Below are positions 40,937 to 49,015 of a DNA stretch of 49,015 nucleotides, piece by piece. The DNA comes from Bryobacterales bacterium. GTDB taxonomy: Bacteria; Acidobacteriota; Terriglobia; Bryobacterales; Bryobacteraceae. Numbering within the stretch: the first letter of the stretch is position 1; every line of letters begins with the position of its first letter. Both the position numbers and the translations under genes were made by a program. The notes beneath the pieces were generated by a model. That model was not told where the DNA came from. It searched no databases and saw only the letters and a program-made list of their open reading frames with translations. The stretch is from NCBI GenBank assembly GCA_025350625.1, contig JANXXL010000302.1, positions 1 through 49,015 on the forward strand. Direction: 5' to 3'.

Positions 40937-41790
40937 GCCTCGTGAAACCAGGGGTGCAGCTTGCGGTTCATCCAGCGCATTCCGAAATCCACCAGAAACA
41001 GCAGCAGCGCAACCCAGAGCACGTAGGGAATGATCACATCCATGCCCATATGCCGGCGCAACAGCGCGATGCGGTAGGCCAAGCCATCGGTCGAAGCGAT
41101 CATCTCTCCGGCGAATAGGAACAACATAATGGCCTTGAGGTTTAAACGGATGCTGTTCAATACCCGCGGCCAGATCTGCTTCAACACCACGCGATAAGCC
41201 ACATCGAAATCGCTCGCGCCGAGTGTGAAGGCTTTCACAACTTGCTCGCCCGGCACCGCCCGCGAAATATTGAAGGTGTCGAGAATGATGGTCGGCGTGA
41301 CTCCGATTACAATCAGAATGATCTTCGAGAGCTCATCGATACCGAAGGCGATGAATAGTATCGGCAGCAGCGAGAGCGCGATTATTTTGTCGAAAAACAG
41401 CACAAAACGCAGTAAAAACGCACCTATATAGGGGAATAAACCCATGTGCAATCCCACTAGAACGGCCGGGAGCAGCAGCGCCAGACTGGCGAAGAAGCGG
41501 ATGCCGGTGGCCCGCGTGTCCTTCCATAACATGCTGTGGCGAACGGTTTCGATCCAGGACGCGCCTTCCGCTAAGGGTTCGTCATCTTCCGCTGGATGTA
41601 GCACGGCGTCATACATCCCGCGCGCCATTTGAGTGAGTGTCGGGGTGACCCGGTCTTCGGGATTCTCACGATGGCGGGCGGCTGACGCATAGAAGTAGAG
41701 ACCCACACCGGCTGCGAATAGGAACCACGATAGCGCGAGCGCGGTGGTGCGGCCCGGCTTAGCGTGAATCGCGAACACAGCGGAAGACAT
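40933..41790 (-). CDS. ABC importer permease (urea/guanidine-carboxylase-linked)
   Basis: 285 residues, six or more membrane segments. N-terminal helix ALALSWFLFAAGVGLYFYA, a long loop (~50-90), then the BPD_transp_1 core with the EAA region AFTLGASDFDVAYRVVLKQ (~198-216). ATGA overlap with the ATPase gene and a 3-base gap from the binding-protein gene mark tight co-expression. Confidence 0.92.
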   Translation of the reverse strand: MSSAVFAIHAKPGRTTALALSWFLFAAGVGLYFYASAARHRENPEDRVTPTLTQMARGMYDAVLHPAEDDEPLAEGASWIETVRHSMLWKDTRATGIRFFASLALLLPAVLVGLHMGLFPYIGAFLLRFVLFFDKIIALSLLPILFIAFGIDELSKIILIVIGVTPTIILDTFNISRAVPGEQVVKAFTLGASDFDVAYRVVLKQIWPRVLNSIRLNLKAIMLFLFAGEMIASTDGLAYRIALLRRHMGMDVIIPYVLWVALLLFLVDFGMRWMNRKLHPWFHEA

Positions 41791-41793
41791 GTC

Positions 41794-42864
41794 TCAGAGC
41801 TTCCGTTCCGCGGCCATCTTCATATAGGAAACGTCGTAGCGGAGCCGAACGCGATCCGGCTTTCCTTGCACCGTCCCATCGGGATAAGCAATGGCGACTT
41901 CGTCCACTGCCTTGGTGTTGGTTCCAAGCAAGCCATGATCGAAACAGAACTGCCGGACCAGCGCCATTTTCTCTTTCAGAGCCGCTGACGCACCGAATTC
42001 TGCGGCGGATTTCGGGGTATAGAACATCTTGGTGGTGCTGAGCTGTTCCTTATAAGACGCCAGAGTATCCTGGGAGCCAGCCGCAATCGCAGTCAGAACT
42101 TTGTCCGCGTCCGGCCCTGGCGCGGTCATGCGAGCCAGCAACTCATACCAGGCCCCTGCCAGCGCTTTCGCAAAGCGCTGCCCGGAACCATCCGGGCGAT
42201 TCAGAATATCCGTCCGCACCACGGTTAAATCCAGAATCTCGGCGGGGATCTGCGACGAGTTGAATAGCGACGTGATGCCCTTCTGCTTCGCGATTTGCGA
42301 TACCAACGGCTTCCAGGTGACGGTGGCGGAGGCGCTCGCATCGCTTATGAAAGCTGTGGCGATGTCGGAGTCGGAAGTGTTGACTAAACGCACCTGCTTG
42401 ATGCGGTCCCGCATGCCGTTCATGGTCATGGCACGATCGAGCAAATATTCGGAGACGGTCTTTTGCACCAACAACAGCTTCTTGCCCGGAAGGTCTTTCA
42501 ACTGCAAACCATTGCGGACCAAAAGTGCGTCGTTGCCATTTGAATAATCGCCGATGATGATTGCTGTAGTGGGAACACCGGAGGCTGCGGGCATGTCCAG
42601 CGCTTCCATGTTGGTCATGGTGCATGCGTCGATATTCTTCGCAACGAAGGCGTCGAGCGAAGGCGCGTAATCGAAGCGTTGCACCTTGATGGTGATGCCG
42701 TATTTGTCGGCCCATTTGCGCATGATGCCGGATTGCATCAGATAGTGATAGGGAGTCCAACCGGCGTAGACGGACCAGCCAACCGTGAAGCTGGGCTTCG
42801 GTCCGGCGGGCGTCTCGGCCGTCAGGAAGCTGGCTATTGCAAGGATCGAGAAAATACGCAGCAT
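41794..42864 (-). CDS. ABC binding protein of the urea-carboxylase-associated family
   Basis: 356 residues from the ATG at 42864 (a GTG 9 bases upstream is possible; GGTGGAG lies just ahead). Signal peptide LRIFSILAIASFLTA. FTVGWSVYAGWTPYHYLMQS and VQRFDYAPSLDAFVAKNIDA, then CTMTNMEALDMPAASGVPT, are the hallmarks of the periplasmic proteins found with urea-carboxylase operons; they belong to the NMT1/nitrate-binding superfamily. The substrate may be guanidine, urea or a related amidine. Confidence 0.88.
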   Translation of the reverse strand: MLRIFSILAIASFLTAETPAGPKPSFTVGWSVYAGWTPYHYLMQSGIMRKWADKYGITIKVQRFDYAPSLDAFVAKNIDACTMTNMEALDMPAASGVPTTAIIIGDYSNGNDALLVRNGLQLKDLPGKKLLLVQKTVSEYLLDRAMTMNGMRDRIKQVRLVNTSDSDIATAFISDASASATVTWKPLVSQIAKQKGITSLFNSSQIPAEILDLTVVRTDILNRPDGSGQRFAKALAGAWYELLARMTAPGPDADKVLTAIAAGSQDTLASYKEQLSTTKMFYTPKSAAEFGASAALKEKMALVRQFCFDHGLLGTNTKAVDEVAIAYPDGTVQGKPDRVRLRYDVSYMKMAAERKL

Positions 42865-42896
42865 TGTCTCCACCAGATTTTTGAGCGTGGCGACAC

Positions 42897-42916
42897 GGCC
42901 GGGGAACGCTTCGAGG
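42897..42916 (-). other. Small hairpin between allophanate hydrolase and ABC genes
   Basis: On the minus strand GGTGGC-TCGGTC-GCCACC forms a 6-bp stem within the 96-base gap between 42865 and 42960. No U-run follows. It could slow but not end transcription, or mark a processing site that sets enzyme and transporter levels apart. No riboswitch core was recognised here. Confidence 0.3.
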
Positions 42917-42960
42917 GGGTGATTCGGGTGGCGACCGAGCCACCGTTAATCCAATCCTGA

Positions 42961-44754
42961 TTATACACTTGCCGGCAACGATTGACTGGCAAGAAACGCG
43001 CGCCAGCTTGCGAAATGGGTGATGTCAGTAGCTCCTTTTATGCCATCAGGTTCGCAAATGAAGCACTTCACGACCTCGCCATTTTCGAGCGTCGCGCTGC
43101 CGATTCCGAGCGGCGCAGGCACCGCGGCCACAAAACTTCCGAGCTCGTTCTCAGGTACTGCCCACACCTCGACCTCAATGCCGGGGCCCTGAAAACCCTC
43201 ATCGCGCACCAGGCCGGGCTTAGGCGGTTCGGTTCCCTTGAGCGCGTAGAGCCGATAGCAAGGCAGCGTTTTCGTGGTCTTGAGCAAGCGGGCGCGGCGC
43301 TCCGTCAATTGACGGTTGAGCGGCTGGCCGGAGAGGTGCGCGCCAACCACGGCGAGGGCGATGCATCCGGGCGGACACGGCCCAAGATCGACCCGCGACC
43401 CGGCAACATCGGTTTGAGAGCGGTGAAAACGGTCGGCGAGGTCGAGCAGAGCCGGGTCACTAAACGCCGGGCCGATGAATGTAATGCCGAACGGAAGGCC
43501 GTCGGGCCGGAATCCGCTTGGCGCCGCCACCGCCGCTTGATCCAGCAGGTTGACGAAATTCGTGTAGTAACCCAGGTTGGTGTTGAGACGCACCGGATCG
43601 GCTGCGATCTGCTGGTGCGTGTAAATAGTTGGTGCGGAAGGCACCACCAACACGTCCATGCGCAGCCACTCCAGCTCCGAGGCTTTGCGGAGGGCGCGCA
43701 AACGATATTCCGCCTGGAATGCATCCACGGCAGAATACCGCCGCGCTGCGCCGACGATGCCGGCGACCACGGGATTCATGTCCGCTGCGTGCGCTTCGAA
43801 GAAAGGCTGGAGCGCGGCCAGACGCTCGGCCACCCACGGCCCGGAATACAATAAGTCCGCGGCGGCGCGGAAGATCGAGTAGTCGATTTCGACTTTGGTT
43901 CCCTCCAACTGCTCTAGCCGCGCGACGGCAGCTTGATAGAGTCCCGCATACTCCTGGTCGCCGAAGAATTCCAGTTGGTCCTGTGCCGGCACTCCGAAGC
44001 GAAACTCTCCTCCAGCCCAAGGCGCAGCGTCATCCCCAGGTCTCGGCGCGCGTGAATAGGGATCTCGCCCGTCCCAACCTTTTGTTGCGCGCCACACCTT
44101 GTGCGCGTCGCTGCACGTCGCCGCCAGAATCGAAACACAATCGAGCGAGCGGCACGCGGGGACCACTCCAGCGGCGCTTAGCAAGCCGCGGGTAGGTTTT
44201 AATCCGACCAGATTGTTAAACGCCGCAGGAATGCGGCCCGATCCGGCGGTATCGGTACCGAGCGAAAAGCTGACCAGTTCTTTCGCCACTGCGACCGCGG
44301 AGCCGGAGCTTGATCCTCCGGAAATATAGCGGGCATCGAACACGCTCGAGCAAGCGCCGTAGGGCGACCGAGTTCCTACCAGGCCGGTAGCGAACTGATC
44401 CAGGTTGGTCTTGCCGATAGGGATGGCTCCGGCATGGAGCAGCCTCTCCACTACCGTAGCGTCGCGCTCCGGTGAATATGTATACGCAGGGCAGCCGGCC
44501 GTCGTGGGCATGCCGGCGAGATCGATATTGTCCTTGATCGCGAATGGAATCCCGTACAGCGGTGGTCTAACGGTACTCTGATCGCTCTCGAGTTCCCGAG
44601 CTCGCGCCAATGCCTTCTCGCGTGGGACCAGGGAGATCCAAACCGGTTGGTGGGGTTCGCGGCCGATCCGCTGGTACATTTCCGCCACGACGTCGGACGG
44701 CTTGGCGTTTCCCGAACTGTAGAGCGAGCGCAAAGCATCGATCGTCAGCTTCAC
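42961..44754 (-). CDS. atzF: Allophanate hydrolase
   Basis: Cleaves allophanate to carbonate and ammonia. The GTG at 44754 with GGAGGT 6 bases upstream gives 597 residues, the usual size; a longer frame runs back into the carboxylase gene. Amidase-signature domain: PFAIKDNIDLAGMPTTA (catalytic Lys), GGSSSGSAVAVAKELVSFSL and GTDTAGSGRIPAAFNNL (the Ser-cisSer pair). The C-terminal domain (~460-597, ALAVVGAHLSGQPLNRQLTE) is the second AtzF domain, for dimer contact and decarboxylation. GTGA overlap with the carboxylase stop. Confidence 0.95.
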   Translation of the reverse strand: MKLTIDALRSLYSSGNAKPSDVVAEMYQRIGREPHQPVWISLVPREKALARARELESDQSTVRPPLYGIPFAIKDNIDLAGMPTTAGCPAYTYSPERDATVVERLLHAGAIPIGKTNLDQFATGLVGTRSPYGACSSVFDARYISGGSSSGSAVAVAKELVSFSLGTDTAGSGRIPAAFNNLVGLKPTRGLLSAAGVVPACRSLDCVSILAATCSDAHKVWRATKGWDGRDPYSRAPRPGDDAAPWAGGEFRFGVPAQDQLEFFGDQEYAGLYQAAVARLEQLEGTKVEIDYSIFRAAADLLYSGPWVAERLAALQPFFEAHAADMNPVVAGIVGAARRYSAVDAFQAEYRLRALRKASELEWLRMDVLVVPSAPTIYTHQQIAADPVRLNTNLGYYTNFVNLLDQAAVAAPSGFRPDGLPFGITFIGPAFSDPALLDLADRFHRSQTDVAGSRVDLGPCPPGCIALAVVGAHLSGQPLNRQLTERRARLLKTTKTLPCYRLYALKGTEPPKPGLVRDEGFQGPGIEVEVWAVPENELGSFVAAVPAPLGIGSATLENGEVVKCFICEPDGIKGATDITHFASWRAFLASQSLPASV

Positions 44755-47700
44755 GGACTGACCTCCAGCCTTAGCGTCACTAAGTTTTGGCCGGCTAAAA
44801 CCATCGCGCCTTTGACGCAGTTCAATACTTCGATGATGCCGGCGAAGGGTGCTGCCACCGCAATCTCCATCTTCATGGCTTCGAGCACGATGAGCTTCTC
44901 GCCGGCCACCACGCGTTGCCCTTGCGCTACCGCCACTTTCCATACACTCGCGGTGGTCGGGGAGCGCACCGCCCGGCATCCCTCCGGGAGCAGCGGTTCG
45001 CCTGCGGCGACTGCAATGCCTGCGTAGGGCGATTCCACGGATGGGTCTAACGCCCAACGGTCGCGTTCCGCTACGAAAGCTTCCTGCTGATGGCGCTTAA
45101 GGCCCGCGGCGCTGCCGGCAATCGACCCGAGAAACTCGTGATACTCGCGCAATCGGAACTGCTGCGGTTCCATCTGCAAAGAGTATTGGCCGTGCGGGAA
45201 GGCGTCTCGAATTTCCAATAATTCGCTGGCCGTAACCGGAAAGAAGCGAATCTGGTCGAAGCAACGAAGCAGCCACGGGGAGCCGGACTGAAACTCGGGG
45301 GTAACGTGGAACGTATTCCACATTTGCAGAGTGCGGCCGACGAACTGGTATCCGCCGGGACCCTCCATTCCATACACGCACAAATACGCGCCTCCTATGC
45401 CCACCGCGTTCTCCGGGGTCCAGGTGCGCGCCGGATTGTACTTGGTGGTCACCAGGCGGTGCCGCGGATCGACGGGCGTGGCCACGGGCGCGCCTAAGTA
45501 GACATCGCCCAGACCCAGCACCAGATAGCTCGCGTCATAAACGATGCGATGAACATCGTCGATCGAATTTAATCCGTTAATGCGGCGGATGAATTCGATA
45601 TTACTGGGACACCAGGGCGCGTCGGCCCGTACCGACTGGGTATATTTCGCAATCGCCAGGCGCGTGGCCGGGTCGTCCCAGGAGAGCGGTAAATGCACGA
45701 CGCGTGACGGCAGAACCATATTGTCCAGATCCGGAATCTGCTCTTCACAGGCTTCGAGCGCTTCGAGCAAATGTTCGCGGCTGAGAACCCGGCCGTCGTA
45801 ATGCACCTGCAGCGAGCGCACACCCGGAGTGATATCCAGAATTCCGGGCAGGAGCGCCGCCCGCAACCGTTCCTCCAGAGCGTGTACGCGGGATCGCAAA
45901 TTCAAGTCCAGTATGTTTGGTCCGTATTCAATCAGAAGGTAGCGGTCGCCGGCCGCGCGGCAAACCACGGCAGGCGATCCATCTCGCGACTCCGCACGGC
46001 GCTTCAACACCGGCTCTTCGCGAATGCCGTCGGGCAGGCGCGGCAGAGCGCCCGCAAGTTCCGCAACGCAAGCCTCGATCTGCTCTTCCATTTCGGCTGC
46101 CTGGCTTCTCGATATCGCGCGGAAACGCACCAAATCGCCGGGCTTGAGCTGGCCCATCTTCCACAATTCCGCCTGCACGATGGTGGCAGGGCAAACGAAG
46201 CCGCCGAGGCTGGGGCCGTCGGGGCCGAGGATCACAGGCATGTCGCCCGTAAAGTCCACCGTGCCGATGGCGTAAGCGTTGTCGTGAATGTTAGAAGGAT
46301 GGAGACCCGCTTCGCCCCCGTCGGCGCGCGCCCAGGCTGGTTTCGGCCCGATAAGGCGAATGCCTGTGCGGTCGGAGTTATGGTGCACCTTCCACGACGT
46401 CAAAAAAAGTGATTCAATATCCTGCGGCGTGAAAAAATCCGGAGCGCCCTGCGGCCCGTAGAGAACGCCGATCTCCCATTCCTTCGTGTATTGCGGAATG
46501 AGTTCGCTGGGCGCTTCCTTCGCAAAACGGTAAGCAGGGCCATTCTCGCCGACTCCGATAACGTCCCCGGCGCGCAGTTCGCGGCCCGCGTGCCCTCCGA
46601 AGCCGCCCAGGATGAAGGTACTGCGGCTCTCCAGATATTCGGGCACATCGAGCCCGCCGGAGACGGCAAGATAGGCGCGGCTGCCAGGGCCTTGCGCGGT
46701 CGTCATCCTTAATTCCGAACCCGCCGCAACCAGAATGGAGCGCCAGCGCGGGACGGGCGCGCCGTCGAGACGCGCCTCATAATCGGCGCCGGTGAGCGCG
46801 ATCGCAACATCGCACGCAAAACGAAGGGTGGGACCGGTGACTGCAATCTCCAACCCCGCGACGGAATCCATATTCCCCACCAATCGATTCGCAATCCGGA
46901 AAGCCAGCGCATCCATAGGGCCCGAAGGTGGCACGCCAACATGCCAATAGCCGGAGCGGCCTGGGTAATCCTGCACCGTAGTCTGCGTGCCCGGCTCGAG
47001 CACATCGATGGCGTTGCGCTGGTACTCGAATGCCTCTAAAAAGGCGGTGGTGATGCCACCCGCCTCGAATCCCGGATCCGCGGTTACCTGCCGCAAGTAG
47101 TCGAGGTTGGTCTCAATTCCGGCGATCGAACAATTCGCCAGCGCATCCTCAAGCCGGGACAATGCGGTCGCCCGATCTTTGCCGTGGACGATGATCTTGG
47201 CGAGCATCGGATCGTAGAATGGCGTAACTTCGGTTCCCGGCTCAACCCAAGTTCCCACCCGCGCGTCACACGGCCAGACGACATGGGTGAGTCTGCCCGA
47301 GCTCGGCTGGAAATTCTTCGCGGGATTCTCCGCATAAACGCGAACTTGAATAGAGCACCCGGCGGCTCGGACGCATTCCTGATCCAGTGTCGGCGCCTCA
47401 CCGGCAGACAGCTTGATCATCCATTCGACGAGGTCGATTCCCGTTACCTCTTCGGTTACTCCATGCTCCACCTGCAAGCGGGTGTTCACTTCGAGGAAAT
47501 AGAAATCCGCGGTGGAGTTGTCGTAAATGAATTCGACGGTTCCAGCAGATTGGTAGCGGACCGCCTCACCCAGGCGTATGGCCGCCGCGAACATTTTCTC
47601 TCGAAGACTCTGCCGCAGACCGGGCGCCGGAGTCTCCTCAATCACTTTTTGGTTGCGCCGCTGCGGGGAACAATCGCGTTCTCCTAGCGCAATGACTTTC

Positions 47701-48353
47701 CCCTGCCCATCGCCGAAAATCTGAACCTCTATGTGACGGGCAGAGGTTACGAATCTCTCGATATAGAGGTCGCTGCTGCCGAAACTCGACCGGCTCAGCG
47801 CTTCTACCGCCTCATATGAATCCGCCAGTTCTTCGGGCGACCGGCACAGCCGCATCCCAATCCCACCGCCGCCCGCCGTGCTCTTGAGCATTACCGGATA
47901 GCCGATCCCGCCAGCGGCTTCCACTGCTGCGCGGACGCCATTCAGCACACCGGTGCCGGGCAAGAGTGGGATTCCGCATTCCCGAGCCATGATTCGCGCC
48001 GTGTGCTTCAAGCCGAAGACGCGCATCTGCTGCGGCGTCGGACCAATAAAAACGATGCCGCTATCGGCACACATCTGAGCGAAATCGGCGTTTTCGCTCA
48101 GGAATCCATAGCCGGGATGTATCGCTTCCGCTTCGGATTTCCGCGCCGCTTCGAGGATCGCTGCGCTAGATAGATAACTTTGCGCAGCGGGCGGAGGTCC
48201 GATGAGCAGCGCCTCTTCGGCCTGTTGCACATGCAGAGAATGCCGGTCGGCTTCCGAGTAAACGGCCACGGAACCGACTCCCATGTTCCGCAAGGTCCGT
48301 ATGATTCGGCACGCAATAGCGCCACGATTGGCGATGAGGACCTTGCGAAACAT
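44751..48353 (-). CDS. Biotin-dependent urea/guanidine carboxylase
   Basis: 1200 residues from the ATG at 48353 ([17 protein letters not shown]). Domains: biotin carboxylase (~1-450: STAGGGGIGMR ATP loop; FLEVNTRLQVEHGVTEEVTG), KipA-like (~455-770: VQDYPGRSGYWHVGVPPSGPMD), KipI-like (~840-1045: NASYLVLGLGD-type DASYLVLGLGDVYLGAP), linker and biotinyl domain with VLEAMKMEIAV (biotin Lys ~1158). This is the 'urea carboxylase' architecture; many members are really guanidine carboxylases. The DUF1989 neighbour favours guanidine, giving carboxyguanidine. The upstream gene's stop overlaps its start by one base (TGATG). Confidence 0.95.
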   Translation of the reverse strand: MFRKVLIANRGAIACRIIRTLRNMGVGSVAVYSEADRHSLHVQQAEEALLIGPPPAAQSYLSSAAILEAARKSEAEAIHPGYGFLSENADFAQMCADSGIVFIGPTPQQMRVFGLKHTARIMARECGIPLLPGTGVLNGVRAAVEAAGGIGYPVMLKSTAGGGGIGMRLCRSPEELADSYEAVEALSRSSFGSSDLYIERFVTSARHIEVQIFGDGQGKVIALGERDCSPQRRNQKVIEETPAPGLRQSLREKMFAAAIRLGEAVRYQSAGTVEFIYDNSTADFYFLEVNTRLQVEHGVTEEVTGIDLVEWMIKLSAGEAPTLDQECVRAAGCSIQVRVYAENPAKNFQPSSGRLTHVVWPCDARVGTWVEPGTEVTPFYDPMLAKIIVHGKDRATALSRLEDALANCSIAGIETNLDYLRQVTADPGFEAGGITTAFLEAFEYQRNAIDVLEPGTQTTVQDYPGRSGYWHVGVPPSGPMDALAFRIANRLVGNMDSVAGLEIAVTGPTLRFACDVAIALTGADYEARLDGAPVPRWRSILVAAGSELRMTTAQGPGSRAYLAVSGGLDVPEYLESRSTFILGGFGGHAGRELRAGDVIGVGENGPAYRFAKEAPSELIPQYTKEWEIGVLYGPQGAPDFFTPQDIESLFLTSWKVHHNSDRTGIRLIGPKPAWARADGGEAGLHPSNIHDNAYAIGTVDFTGDMPVILGPDGPSLGGFVCPATIVQAELWKMGQLKPGDLVRFRAISRSQAAEMEEQIEACVAELAGALPRLPDGIREEPVLKRRAESRDGSPAVVCRAAGDRYLLIEYGPNILDLNLRSRVHALEERLRAALLPGILDITPGVRSLQVHYDGRVLSREHLLEALEACEEQIPDLDNMVLPSRVVHLPLSWDDPATRLAIAKYTQSVRADAPWCPSNIEFIRRINGLNSIDDVHRIVYDASYLVLGLGDVYLGAPVATPVDPRHRLVTTKYNPARTWTPENAVGIGGAYLCVYGMEGPGGYQFVGRTLQMWNTFHVTPEFQSGSPWLLRCFDQIRFFPVTASELLEIRDAFPHGQYSLQMEPQQFRLREYHEFLGSIAGSAAGLKRHQQEAFVAERDRWALDPSVESPYAGIAVAAGEPLLPEGCRAVRSPTTASVWKVAVAQGQRVVAGEKLIVLEAMKMEIAVAAPFAGIIEVLNCVKGAMVLAGQNLVTLRLEVSP

Positions 48354-49009
48354 CAACGGTCCTGCTCATCCCAGATCAACACTTCGATCGGCGTCGGGTT
48401 GTAGGCGTTGCAGGGATTATTGAGTTGCGGGCAATTGCTGATCAGCGCCAGAACGTCCATTTCGGCGAGCAGTTCGACGTACTTGCCCGGGGCCGAGACC
48501 CCATCTTCAAAGGTCAGGCGGCCATCGGGCGTGACCGGCACGTTCATGAAGAAGTTTATGTTGTGGGTAATATCGCGCTTGTCCATGCCGTGGCCCCATT
48601 CGGCAAGCGCTTGAAGGAAACTCTGCCGGCAGGCGTGCATGTAGCGCTTTTCAAGCGAGTAGCGGACCATGTTGCTCTCGGCGGCACAGGCGCCGCCCAA
48701 GGTGTCATGACGGCCGCAGGTATCGGCAACAATTGTCAGGAGCACGTTGGCCGAGCTCGACATCAGCCGCGTGCCGGTAGTGAGGTAAATGTTGCGCTGC
48801 TCGCGGATGGTGTCCTGCGCGCTATACCGGTCGCTGTAATCGCGCGCATTGTAGAATAATGTGTCAACCGCCTGATTGCCTTCAAGATCGACGATCCGCA
48901 AATACGCTCCCTGGCGGATTTCCCGAACCCACGGTTCACCAGCGCGCACCACGCAGCGGTAGGTAGCGTTCTGTTCATCCCGCGGGCTTTCGACCAGTGC
49001 GGCGCTCAT
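48353..49009 (-). CDS. cgdB: DUF1989 protein, carboxyguanidine deiminase subunit (urea-amidolyase-associated)
   Basis: 218 residues, with the ATG at 49009 close to the window edge. [20 protein letters not shown], then [30 protein letters not shown], and [18 protein letters not shown] mark the DUF1989 fold once called urea-carboxylase-associated protein 1 or 2. The Cys and His residues ([13 protein letters not shown]) suit a metal site. Established work assigns paired DUF1989 proteins as carboxyguanidine deiminase, converting carboxyguanidine to allophanate. The partner subunit would be just beyond the window. Whether this is subunit A or B is uncertain; the symbol is tentative. Confidence 0.82.
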   Translation of the reverse strand: MSAALVESPRDEQNATYRCVVRAGEPWVREIRQGAYLRIVDLEGNQAVDTLFYNARDYSDRYSAQDTIREQRNIYLTTGTRLMSSSANVLLTIVADTCGRHDTLGGACAAESNMVRYSLEKRYMHACRQSFLQALAEWGHGMDKRDITHNINFFMNVPVTPDGRLTFEDGVSAPGKYVELLAEMDVLALISNCPQLNNPCNAYNPTPIEVLIWDEQDR

Positions 49010-49015
49010 AAAAAA

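Noticed and set aside
44755..45057. Open frame extending the allophanate hydrolase into the carboxylase gene
   Set aside because: This stretch encodes the carboxylase biotinyl domain in its own frame. GTG 44754 with GGAGGT gives the normal family length.

Overview
The window looks like chromosomal DNA of an acidobacterium, most likely of the Bryobacterales/Solibacter type. This is inferred, not proven: GC is high, many secreted proteins are of kinds common in that group (S55-peptidase/propeller pair, a glycoside hydrolase with duplicated C-terminal 'AFDNT' domains, Gly-zipper stress proteins), and GTG starts with 1-8 base overlaps between genes are frequent. No rRNA, tRNA, CRISPR array, insertion sequence or prophage was recognised.

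Layout. 1-740: a damaged aminotransferase 3' end joined to an unrelated fragment, then a hypothetical gene. 853-6568: purA, a small membrane protein, a secreted S55 peptidase and a secreted beta-propeller protein. 6591-9794: an NMT1/THI5-type ABC importer whose binding-protein gene is separated from the ATPase and permease genes by an opposing secreted-protein gene. 9795-17797: envelope and phospho-ester functions, namely a purple-acid-phosphatase-like enzyme, a phospholipase-D-like protein with a lysine-rich tail, a secreted kinase-like protein, an MsbA-type exporter, a Zn-dependent phospholipase C, a LolA-like lipoprotein-carrier protein and a 49-residue DP/EP-rich microprotein. 17869-20511: a stress cluster (50-residue membrane protein, two paralogous Gly-zipper proteins, a BON protein, a secreted protein). 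20615-22910: the DNA repair gene tag followed by three toxin-antitoxin modules, each with a damaged toxin gene. 23284-26109: B12-dependent ribonucleotide reductase.

26280-30024 is a compact assimilatory sulfate operon (cysD, cysN, cysH and a TauE/SafE exporter). 30031-33978 holds a lipoprotein, two small proteins and a TauD dioxygenase-MFS transporter-microprotein operon. 34128-35739 holds an RRM protein with a strong terminator, an orphan Flp pilin, a PHA-system protein and a PfpI-type protein. 35799-40108 holds a 1195-residue secreted glycoside hydrolase and a secreted HExxH protein.

40112-49009 is a minus-strand nitrogen operon: DUF1989 protein, biotin-dependent urea/guanidine carboxylase, allophanate hydrolase, and an ABC importer of the kind linked to these carboxylases. 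The DUF1989 gene makes guanidine, rather than urea, the likelier substrate. The operon runs off the right edge, so its leader cannot be inspected. The most unusual items are this operon, the row of toxin-damaged TA modules, the secreted kinase-like protein and the permuted arrangement of the S55 peptidase.
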